Source: Victivallales bacterium (GTDB lineage Bacteria > Verrucomicrobiota > Lentisphaeria > Oligosphaerales > Oligosphaeraceae). Taken from it: a DNA stretch of 11,349 nucleotides. Numbering within the stretch: position 1 is the first letter of the stretch; the number at the start of each line of letters is the position of its first letter. Shown piece after piece: positions 5,257-11,349 of this stretch. Location: positions 1 through 11,349 of the forward strand of contig JAGCTA010000197.1 in assembly GCA_017963875.1 (NCBI GenBank), read 5' to 3'. The notes below the pieces were generated by a model. It was not told the DNA's origin. It worked only from the letters and a program-made list of their open reading frames with translations, and did no database searches. A program made the position numbers and the translations under genes.

Positions 5257-7077
5257 ATGAAAAAAATCCGTTTCATGGATACCTCGTTCCGCGATGGTTT
5301 CCAGTCAGTCATTGGCGCACGTGTTGTAACCGCAGATTTCCTTCCCGCCGTCAAGGCAGCCGTCGAGGCAGGCTTCAACCATTTGGAAGTCGGCGGAGGC
5401 GCACGTTTCCAGTCACCATTTTTCTACTGTGGAGAGAACGCTTTTGACTCCATGGATGCCATCCGCGAAGCCGTCGGTCCCGACGTCAACCTGCAGACAC
5501 TTGCCCGCGGCGTCAACGTCGTCGGCCTTTCCAGCCAGCCCAGCGACATCATCGACCTTCATGCGAAGATGTTCAAAAAGCATGGAATGACGACTATCCG
5601 CAATTTCGATGCTTTGAATGATATCCGCAATATCAGTTACAGCGGCACTTGCATCCATAACGCAGGTCTGAAGCATCAGACGACAATCACCATGATGGGC
5701 TTGCCTCCCAACATGAACACAGAGGCTCATACGCCGAAATTCTACTGCAAGATTCTGAAGGACATCCTTGAATCTGGCATGCCTTTCGATTCGCTCTGCT
5801 TCAAAGACGCTTCTGGTACCACGCCACCGCACATCATCCGCGAAACAGTCAAGCGCTGCCGCGAAATGCTGGACGCCGCAGGCAAGAAGGACTGCCCAAT
5901 CGAAATGCACACGCATGATACTGCTGACATGTCTGTCGCATGCTACATGGCTGCCATCGAGGGCGGTGCTGAAATCATCGACCTTTCCATGCGCCCGATG
6001 TCTGGAGGCACTGGCCAGCCTGACATCCTCACGATGTGGCACGCTTTCAAAGGTACGGACTATACATTGGACATCGACCCAGAAAAGGTTCTCAAGGTCG
6101 AAGATATCTTCATGAAGTGCATGGAAAAATACATGCTTCCTCCTGAGGCGAAGACCACCAACCCGCTCATCACCCTCTGCCCGTTGCCTGGTGGTGCTCT
6201 CACGGCAAATACCCAGATGATGCGTGACAACAACTGCCTGGACAGATTCCCTGAAGTCGTCGCCGCAATGCGTGACGTCGTTGAAAAAGGTGGTTTTGGC
6301 ACCTCCGTCACCCCAGTATCCCAATTCTATTTCCAGCAGGCATTCGCGAATGTCATGCAGGGTCCATGGAAGAAAATCACCCCTGGATACGGCAAGATGG
6401 TTCTCGGCTATTTCGGCAAGACACCTGCCGAGCCAGATCCAGAAGTCGTCAAACTCGCGGCGGAACAACTGAAGATGGAACCGACCACAGAAAATCCGCG
6501 CGACCTCAATGACAAGAACCCCAAACTCGGGCGCGCACATGCCGAGCAGGTTCTCAAGACGAACAACCTCCCAGTTACCGATGAAAACGTCATGATCATC
6601 GCCACATGCGACGAAGCCGCCGACCCGAAGGGACTGAAATTTCTGAAAGGCGATCGCCCAATGGGCGTCCGTTATGCAGAAGCCCCCAAGAAAGCATCCG
6701 CCAGCAAGGGTGGCGTCTATACAGTCAACGTCAATGGCAAGGCATACGTCGTGGACGTCAAGGAAGGCAACGTCTCCGTCAACGGCAAGCCCTATACCGT
6801 CAGCCTCAAAGAAGGTGCTGCGGCCGCTGCGCCCGCAGCCGCACCTGCGGCATCTGCCTCGGCAGGCGGCGTAGAAGTGACCTCGCCAATGCCAGGCAAG
6901 GTCCTTAATGTTGAAGTCGCCGTCGGCCAGGCAGTCAAGAAAGGCGACGCGCTCATCACCATCGAAGCAATGAAGATGGAACAGCAGATTACCGCTCCGC
7001 AGGACGGCACAGTCGCATCCATCAACGTCGCCAATGGTGATGTCCTCGAGGCTGGTCAGGTCGTTGCAACCATGTAA
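5257..7077 (+). CDS. oadA: Biotin-dependent carboxyltransferase, oxaloacetate decarboxylase alpha subunit type
   Basis: This 606-residue protein should transfer CO2 from oxaloacetate (or a related oxo-acid) to its own biotin, from which OadB releases it while moving Na+. The N-terminal HMGL-like carboxyltransferase barrel shows D8, R12, D13 and Q16 in DTSFRDGFQS (the family usually has DTTLRDxHQS), FDALND (117-122), the lysine K183 in FKDASG that is carbamylated in relatives, metal-ligand histidines H218 and H220 in HTHDT, and RPMSGGTGQPD (246-256). A PYC/OADA-type domain follows, then an Ala/Pro linker near 530-545 and a biotin-carrier domain with EAMKM (570-574); K573 is the biotin site, 33 residues from the end, as usual. 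AGGAGA lies 9 bases before the ATG. Its place between oadG and oadB fixes the role; pyruvate carboxylase subunit B is the main alternative. The Phe-for-His change in the first motif marks a divergent branch. Confidence 0.93.
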   Translation: MKKIRFMDTSFRDGFQSVIGARVVTADFLPAVKAAVEAGFNHLEVGGGARFQSPFFYCGENAFDSMDAIREAVGPDVNLQTLARGVNVVGLSSQPSDIIDLHAKMFKKHGMTTIRNFDALNDIRNISYSGTCIHNAGLKHQTTITMMGLPPNMNTEAHTPKFYCKILKDILESGMPFDSLCFKDASGTTPPHIIRETVKRCREMLDAAGKKDCPIEMHTHDTADMSVACYMAAIEGGAEIIDLSMRPMSGGTGQPDILTMWHAFKGTDYTLDIDPEKVLKVEDIFMKCMEKYMLPPEAKTTNPLITLCPLPGGALTANTQMMRDNNCLDRFPEVVAAMRDVVEKGGFGTSVTPVSQFYFQQAFANVMQGPWKKITPGYGKMVLGYFGKTPAEPDPEVVKLAAEQLKMEPTTENPRDLNDKNPKLGRAHAEQVLKTNNLPVTDENVMIIATCDEAADPKGLKFLKGDRPMGVRYAEAPKKASASKGGVYTVNVNGKAYVVDVKEGNVSVNGKPYTVSLKEGAAAAAPAAAPAASASAGGVEVTSPMPGKVLNVEVAVGQAVKKGDALITIEAMKMEQQITAPQDGTVASINVANGDVLEAGQVVATM

Positions 7078-7082
7078 TTCAG

Positions 7083-7139
7083 TGCGGAATCGCCTGGCGG
7101 GTTTCCGTGTCCCATGGTCACGGCATTCTGCCAGCCGCA
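7083..7139 (+). other. Structured spacer between oadA and the oadB frame
   Basis: Three nested stems are visible in the 101-base gap: TGCGG (7083-7087) with CCGCA (7135-7139), CTGGC (7094-7098) with GCCAG (7130-7134), and CCGTG (7105-7109) with CACGG (7119-7123). No T-tract follows, so it is not a terminator. It could be a processing or stability element that sets subunit ratios. Confidence 0.4.
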
Positions 7140-7178
7140 TTCACTCCCGAAACATCATTCATTTGGAGATAACAACTT

Positions 7179-7424
7179 ATGAAAAAGATTTTAGGAACCA
7201 TCACCGCACTGGTTGTCATGATGTCCATGACGGTATGGGGCGATGAGCCCGCAGTCGCCGACGCGACTCCTCAGTGCAAAACTATGAAATCAGCAATCCA
7301 TTGCTCTATTTGCCCACTGGCGACCTCCAAGGACCAGTTGTCCACTATCGTCTCGATGACTGACGACAAGGTATTCGCCTTTGTTCCCAATGCCGATGGC
7401 GCATACGATGTCAAGTATGTTTAG
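7179..7424 (+). CDS. Signal-peptide-bearing N-terminal segment in the same frame as oadB, ending at an in-frame TAG
   Basis: The 81 codons begin with a good ribosome site (TTTGGAG, spacing about 10) and a clear export signal: MKK, a hydrophobic core to about residue 20, and a polar region with possible cleavage near G21 or A29. The rest has three cysteines (C33, C42, C45, the last two as CxxC) and ends YDVKYV before TAG (7422-7424). This frame is identical to that of OadB, and the residues on either side of the stop look like the first strand of a biotinyl/lipoyl-like barrel (VKYV, stop, [11 protein letters not shown]). Two readings are possible: it is the exported N-terminus of a 572-codon OadB interrupted by one TAG, or it is a separate small secreted protein translationally coupled to OadB. 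I lean slightly to the first because the domain seems to cross the stop. Confidence 0.6.
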   Translation: MKKILGTITALVVMMSMTVWGDEPAVADATPQCKTMKSAIHCSICPLATSKDQLSTIVSMTDDKVFAFVPNADGAYDVKYV

Positions 7425-7436
7425 GAAGCCCCCGCG

Positions 7437-8897
7437 ATGGTGGAGACAGTAACAGTCGAGCAGGATCAGAATGTCTATCCAGGGCGTCCGCTGTGCGTCC
7501 TTGACATTCATGGACTACTCGTAAAAAATGGCGATGGAAAGATTCTTGGAGACACACGTCGTTCCAAGGCTCACTTGACTGCTGGTATTGCGTTCAAGGT
7601 TCTCGCTGTCAATGAAACAGTCAAACGTGGAGAAGACCGTTGGATCAACACGGGCGACACACTGTTCACCGTCTGCCCTGTTCCAGTCCTTCATGATTCA
7701 GTACAGCCTGGCACCAACACAGAAATGGAATTTTCCACCATGATGAGGCGTCTGTGGGAGAGCACGGGCATTTACTCCTTCATCCAGGAGACAAGCAACC
7801 ACTGGTCACTAGGCATCGGACGTTTCATCATGATTTGCGTCGGCCTCGTCCTCCTTTTCCTTGCGATTGTCAAGGGATTCGAGCCGCTGCTCCTTGTTCC
7901 CATCGGCTTTGGTGCCATCATGTCAAACATTCCTCTTGCCGAAATTTCAGGGCCAGATGGTATCCTTGGCATTCTCTTCAAAGGCGTTGACCTAGGCATC
8001 TATCCGTTGCTTATCTTCCTTGGTATCGGTGCCATGACAGATTTTGCGCCACTGATTGCCAACCCGATTACCGCTCTGATGGGCGCAGCCGCTCAGTTAG
8101 GCATATTCGGCGCATTGTTCGGCGCTGTCCTTATCTCACAACTCTGCCCCTTCATCAACTTCTCCCTGAAAGACGCTGCCTCCATCGGTATCATTGGTGG
8201 TGCCGACGGCCCGACCGCCATCTTCCTTTCTTCCAAACTATCGCCGAATCTGCTCGGCTCCATCGCCGTCGCGGCATATTCCTACATGGCGCTTGTCCCG
8301 ATCATCCAGCCACCAATCATCAAGGCCCTGACCTCCAAGAAGGAACGCCTTATCCGCATGACGACCGCCAAGAAGGTCACCAAAGTTGAAAAAATCATCT
8401 TCCCGATTACCATCACCATGCTTTGCTGCCTGCTTCTTCCCTCAGCGGCTCCGCTGATTTCCATGCTGATGCTTGGCAACCTGATGAAGGAATGCATGTG
8501 CGTTGACCGTCTTTCCGAAACAGCGCAAAATGCGCTTATCAACATCGTCACCATTTTCCTCGGCCTATCCGTTGGTTCCAAACTTTCCGCAGACAAATTC
8601 CTGAACTTTGAGACACTTGGCATCCTCCTCCTCGGTCTGATCGCATTCAGCATCGGCACCGCAGGTGGTGTTCTGCTCGGCAAACTAATGAGCAAACTCT
8701 CAGGAGGAAAGATCAACCCGATGATTGGTGCCGCTGGCGTTTCGGCAGTTCCGATGGCCGCACGTGTCGTCAACAAGATTGGTCTGCAAGAAGACCCACA
8801 GAACTTCCTGCTGATGCACGCCATGGGACCGAATGTCTCTGGTGTCATCGGCTCGGCTGTCGCCGCTGGCGTCCTCCTCTGTGCACTTGGCAATTAA
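7437..8897 (+). CDS. oadB: Na+-translocating decarboxylase beta subunit, with an extra N-terminal domain
   Basis: OadB is the integral membrane subunit that decarboxylates carboxy-biotin and exports Na+. Residues 1-105 (from this ATG) are a soluble extension not found in classical OadB, resembling a split biotinyl/lipoyl-like barrel ([19 protein letters not shown], then [21 protein letters not shown]). The core from about 106 is canonical: [15 protein letters not shown] (147-161), [15 protein letters not shown] (254-268) with D257 at the position of Klebsiella OadB D203, LMLGNLMKE (344-352), and [19 protein letters not shown], where N427, G431, S436 and R443 match the spacing of Klebsiella N373, G377, S382 and R389. 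So the ion path is intact. The ATG has a plausible AGGA 10 bases upstream overlapping the preceding TAG, which would allow coupled translation; otherwise the true start is 7179 with readthrough. A terminator hairpin follows. Confidence 0.92.
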   Translation: MVETVTVEQDQNVYPGRPLCVLDIHGLLVKNGDGKILGDTRRSKAHLTAGIAFKVLAVNETVKRGEDRWINTGDTLFTVCPVPVLHDSVQPGTNTEMEFSTMMRRLWESTGIYSFIQETSNHWSLGIGRFIMICVGLVLLFLAIVKGFEPLLLVPIGFGAIMSNIPLAEISGPDGILGILFKGVDLGIYPLLIFLGIGAMTDFAPLIANPITALMGAAAQLGIFGALFGAVLISQLCPFINFSLKDAASIGIIGGADGPTAIFLSSKLSPNLLGSIAVAAYSYMALVPIIQPPIIKALTSKKERLIRMTTAKKVTKVEKIIFPITITMLCCLLLPSAAPLISMLMLGNLMKECMCVDRLSETAQNALINIVTIFLGLSVGSKLSADKFLNFETLGILLLGLIAFSIGTAGGVLLGKLMSKLSGGKINPMIGAAGVSAVPMAARVVNKIGLQEDPQNFLLMHAMGPNVSGVIGSAVAAGVLLCALGN

Positions 8898-8926
8898 GCC
8901 AGTCACTTTGAATTTCTGAATTACAC

Positions 8927-8962
8927 AAGCCACTGTCGAGGGGATGCCTGACAGTGGCTTTT
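8927..8962 (+). terminator. Terminator-like hairpin at the end of the oad operon
   Basis: AAGCCACTGTC (8927-8937) pairs perfectly over 11 bases with GACAGTGGCTT (8950-8960) around a 12-base loop, and the stem runs into TTTT (8959-8962). The T-run is short, so termination may be partial, allowing some readthrough into the dehydrogenase gene 35 bases on. Confidence 0.65.
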
Positions 8963-8997
8963 CGCTTAAATAATCACATCTTCACTGGAGAATTAAA

Positions 8998-10290
8998 ATG
9001 ACTATTCCGCTTATCCCAATTCCATCTGGACTTCAGACTGCTTTTTTTGCAAATGCCGAAGGCGCGCTTTCATCCCTTCCCGAACTGCTGAAACTCGCCT
9101 TCCCTGGACTTCGTCCATGGATTATCGCCGATGAAAACACCTGGCGCGTCGCTGGTGAAACTGCACAGAACCTTCTTAAAAACGCAGGTCTAAATCCATT
9201 CGATCCGTATATTTTCCCTGGCACTCCACGACTCCACCCCGACTACGACTACTGCATCAAACTGGCGGACATGATGCCTGAAAACTGTGTGCCTGTCGCC
9301 GTCGGCTCTGGTGTCATCAACGATATCACCAAATGTACCGCTGGCCGCAACAATGTCCACTACTGCTGTGTGCCGACCGCCTGCTCCGTCGATGGCTACA
9401 CGTCTGCGGGCGGCGCAATGTCGGTCAATAATTTCAAGAAGACTGTCAAGTGCCCCGCGCCATACGCGATTTGCGCCGATTCGCTGATTCTGAAGACTGC
9501 TCCGCAACCGATGTTCGCCTCTGGCTACGCGGATTTGATGGCGAAGATTCCCGCTGGCGGCGACTGGTATATCGCAGACGCACTTGGCATCGAGCCGATT
9601 CGCAAAGATGTCTGGGACTTGATTCAGCCGAAACTCCGTGGCTGGCTGAGCAATCCAGAGGAATTGCTTGGAATCTTCGAGGGGCTGGCGGTCACTGGCT
9701 ACACGATGCAGATATACAATGACAGCCGCCCCGCATCAGGTGCTGAGCATCTTTACAGCCATATTTGGGAAATGGAAGGCCTGATGTACAATGGTGAAGA
9801 TGTCTCCCACGGCTTCAAGGTCGGCATCGGCAGTCTCGCGTCAACCCTCCTTCAGGAATACATCATCAAGCATGACCTGAAGGAACTTGCCCCACGTATG
9901 AAGCCTGGTCTATCGTGTGCAGAACGCATCGCCGAAATCGACGCGTTGCTCGTCAAGGGATGCTACGGCGGAAATGCACCTAAGGACACCGCGCTTGAAA
10001 AGTTCCTTGAAGGCGACGCATTGAAGCAACGCCGAGAACTCATCGCCTCCGTCTGGCCCAAACTACAGCAGAGTCTCTCAAAGCAAATCTATTCATACGA
10101 GACACTGCGCGACATGCTGCTAAAGGTCAACTGCCCTGTCAAGGCTTCTGACATAGGCCTAGACCGCGAGCAGTTCCTCCATGCCATCCGCGCTGCACAA
10201 CTCATCCGCAAACGCTACACCGTCATTGATGTCCTCTACGAAATCGGTCTACTCGAAGACGCAATGAAAGACCTTGAAATCATGCTCTGA
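8998..10290 (+). CDS. Glycerol-1-phosphate dehydrogenase family protein (EgsA/AraM)
   Basis: Members reduce dihydroxyacetone phosphate to sn-glycerol-1-phosphate with NAD(P)H, the step that founds archaeal lipids and, in Bacillus AraM, makes a precursor of heptaprenylglyceryl phosphate. The 430-residue protein shows the nucleotide-binding GSGVIND (103-109), PTACSVDGYTS (126-136), FKKT (146-149), an ILKTAPQPMFASGYADLMAK stretch beginning at 164, and the metal-site residues of this iron-alcohol-dehydrogenase-like superfamily: D179, histidines in EHLYSHIWEM (H251, H255) and H271 in SHGFKVG. The usual GDxxGKY segment reads ADLMAKI, a mild divergence. The C-terminal third is helical, and the length is slightly above typical AraM. 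The start has GGAG 7 bases upstream. It is flanked by hairpins on both sides. No prenyltransferase (PcrB/GGGPS-like) gene is in the window, so the exact substrate is unproved. Confidence 0.87.
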   Translation: MTIPLIPIPSGLQTAFFANAEGALSSLPELLKLAFPGLRPWIIADENTWRVAGETAQNLLKNAGLNPFDPYIFPGTPRLHPDYDYCIKLADMMPENCVPVAVGSGVINDITKCTAGRNNVHYCCVPTACSVDGYTSAGGAMSVNNFKKTVKCPAPYAICADSLILKTAPQPMFASGYADLMAKIPAGGDWYIADALGIEPIRKDVWDLIQPKLRGWLSNPEELLGIFEGLAVTGYTMQIYNDSRPASGAEHLYSHIWEMEGLMYNGEDVSHGFKVGIGSLASTLLQEYIIKHDLKELAPRMKPGLSCAERIAEIDALLVKGCYGGNAPKDTALEKFLEGDALKQRRELIASVWPKLQQSLSKQIYSYETLRDMLLKVNCPVKASDIGLDREQFLHAIRAAQLIRKRYTVIDVLYEIGLLEDAMKDLEIML

Positions 10291-10315
10291 TAACGCCGCA
10301 ACACAATATCTGAGC

Positions 10316-10352
10316 GTTTTGTGCAGAGGACGAGCCACCCTCTGCACAAAAC
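10316..10352 (+). terminator. Long perfect hairpin after the dehydrogenase gene
   Basis: GTTTTGTGCAGAGG (10316-10329) pairs over 14 perfect bases with CCTCTGCACAAAAC (10339-10352) around a 9-base loop. The following tail (TGAGTCTTTG) is only modestly T-rich, so it may terminate imperfectly or protect the 3' end of the transcript. It lies 25 bases past the TGA. Confidence 0.6.
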
Positions 10353-10403
10353 TGAGTCTTTGTTCACGAAGACAACCAACACTTCTGGCAGGAGATGCAC
10401 AGA

Positions 10404-11048
10404 ATGACACATCGGAGAGAATTCACATTGATTGAACTGCTTGTGGTCATCGGCATCATTGCCATCTTGGCTGGTCTTCTGATGCCCACGCTTGCATCCG
10501 CCCGAGAAAAGGCCAAAAGCACCGACTGCCTCAACAACCAGAAGCAGTTGGGACTCGCTTTCATCATGTACGGGAACGACAATACGCACTGGTTTCCTGC
10601 AATCAATGATAACGTCCATGGTGCAAATGTCACAGGCTACTGGATTTACTACACGGGCTTCCCTGTTCCTACAAAAGGAAATTTCATCGTCGAACAGGGA
10701 ACCATCTTCCCCTACGTGAATGTAAAGAACGTCTTCAAATGCAAGGAAGACAGAACTGTTTCAAACAACTCTTATGCGATAAACAGCAACTGCCGCGACA
10801 GTAAATATACCGAAGTTGCAAATGCGTCCGAGACCATGCTTCTCCTCGAAGAGGGACGGCGCGATGGCTCAAGGAAAATCGACACGACTGACGATGCCTA
10901 TTTCAACTACAGCGGCAATTATGTCGTCCGTCGACACAACAAAGGAACCGTTCTATCCTACATTGACGGCCATGCCGAATGGTTGAAATGGCAAAAAAAC
11001 AACACAGACCAGTGGATTCGAGAACACTGCGTGTTTTCTTCAAAATAA
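10404..11048 (+). CDS. Prepilin-type pseudopilin with H-X9-DG motif
   Basis: The 214-residue protein starts with a type II/IV prepilin leader, MTHRRE, then [20 protein letters not shown], with Glu at +5 after the cut (E11) and one N-terminal membrane helix. The residue before the cut is Glu rather than the usual Gly. It continues with the typical [28 protein letters not shown] helix (32-59), a globular beta region, and near the end H178, nine residues, then D188-G189, matching the prepilin-type processing-associated H-X9-DG motif. Such proteins are found in large numbers in Lentisphaerota and Planctomycetes, often next to secreted enzymes. I chose the ATG at 10404 because GGAG (10391-10394) is 9 bases before it; the ATG at 10395 abuts GGAG and would add only MHR. 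The gene starts 113 bases after the dehydrogenase stop and is followed by an exported protein gene. Confidence 0.93.
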   Translation: MTHRREFTLIELLVVIGIIAILAGLLMPTLASAREKAKSTDCLNNQKQLGLAFIMYGNDNTHWFPAINDNVHGANVTGYWIYYTGFPVPTKGNFIVEQGTIFPYVNVKNVFKCKEDRTVSNNSYAINSNCRDSKYTEVANASETMLLLEEGRRDGSRKIDTTDDAYFNYSGNYVVRRHNKGTVLSYIDGHAEWLKWQKNNTDQWIREHCVFSSK

Positions 11049-11118
11049 CGAAACAAAACACCCCATTCCCCATGTTTGAGGAAAGAACATTATATCATTC
11101 AACCTGTTGGAGTCCAGA

Positions 11119-11349
11119 ATGAAAAGACATCTTTGCACTTTCTTGTTGAATCTTTTTTCCCTCTGTCTCACGCTGACGCTTTCCGCACAAGATGACATCC
11201 GCACGGAAAAACTGCTGCCCTTTGCCAGCCATAAAGCGCAGTGGACGGTCCGTACTCACACAAGGCTTGAGCCAGGCGAAAACGGCTATGCCGCCAAGAT
11301 ACTCATCGACAAATACAAAGAGGGACAGGAACGCTGGCCAGCCATCATC
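11119..11349 (+). CDS. N-terminus of an exported protein of unknown function (runs off the right edge)
   Basis: The frame is open for 77 codons to the window end. The ATG has GGAG 6 bases upstream. The first 23 residues are a classical signal peptide: MKRH, a hydrophobic core LCTFLLNLFSLCLTLTL, and LSA before the likely cut at A23/Q24. The mature part seen (QDDIRTEKLLPFASHKAQ, then WTVRTHTRLEPGENGY and so on) is hydrophilic with possible beta strands and no motif that I can place. Its position 70 bases after an H-X9-DG pseudopilin is like the pseudopilin plus secreted carbohydrate-active protein pairs of Lentisphaerota, so an extracellular or periplasmic polysaccharide-related role is a guess only. 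Confidence 0.8.
   Translation, partial: MKRHLCTFLLNLFSLCLTLTLSAQDDIRTEKLLPFASHKAQWTVRTHTRLEPGENGYAAKILIDKYKEGQERWPAII

Noticed and set aside
5413..7140. Very long minus-strand open frame opposite oadA (575 codons)
   Set aside because: It is a shadow of the codon bias of oadA, which has full domain structure and a biotin site on the plus strand; the antisense translation is Cys/His/Asp-rich without motifs.
8282..8893. 203-codon minus-strand frame opposite oadB
   Set aside because: It lies wholly inside the conserved OadB core and its translation has no recognisable family.

Overview
The window most resembles a genome fragment from the Lentisphaerota/Verrucomicrobiota side of the PVC bacteria. 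The best clue is a type II-like pseudopilin with the H-X9-DG C-terminal motif and a non-Gly residue before FTLIELL, followed directly by a gene for a secreted protein. This arrangement is very common in Lentisphaerota (Victivallis-like) and Planctomycetes. A Gfo/Idh/MocA oxidoreductase and a sodium-pump decarboxylase fit a fermentative or gut-type anaerobe. The assignment is inference from gene content, not a phylogeny.

Layout. 1-983 (minus): the first 327 codons of pheT, the phenylalanyl-tRNA synthetase beta chain, cut by the left edge, with its own sigma70-like promoter. It is divergent from 1233-2297 (plus), a Gfo/Idh/MocA NAD(P)-dependent oxidoreductase that ends at a good intrinsic terminator. 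2378-2707 is a small protein with five 9-residue collagen-like repeats. 2708-3247 has no convincing gene but carries fifteen head-to-tail 9-bp units followed by four units in inverted orientation, the whole lying between two copies of TAGTCACT. 3248-4840 encodes a 530-residue protein that I do not recognise.

4874-8962 is an oadG-oadA-oadB operon for a biotin-dependent, membrane-bound Na+-translocating decarboxylase of the oxaloacetate decarboxylase type. It has a strong sigma70-like promoter and a terminator hairpin. OadA carries the carboxyltransferase and biotin domains; OadB keeps the Na+/H+-pathway residues. Both membrane-subunit reading frames contain one in-frame stop: TGA at codon 14 of oadG, exactly where the family has Gly in its GMG motif, and TAG at codon 82 of a continuous frame that runs from a signal peptide into OadB. 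TGA and TAG also serve as ordinary stops in this window, so these are either real lesions, sequence errors, translational coupling (possible for the TAG), or recoding. This is the most interesting observation here.

8998-10290 is a glycerol-1-phosphate dehydrogenase family protein (EgsA/AraM), bounded by hairpins on both sides. 10404-11048 is the H-X9-DG pseudopilin. 11119 to the right edge is the signal-peptide start of an exported protein of unknown function.
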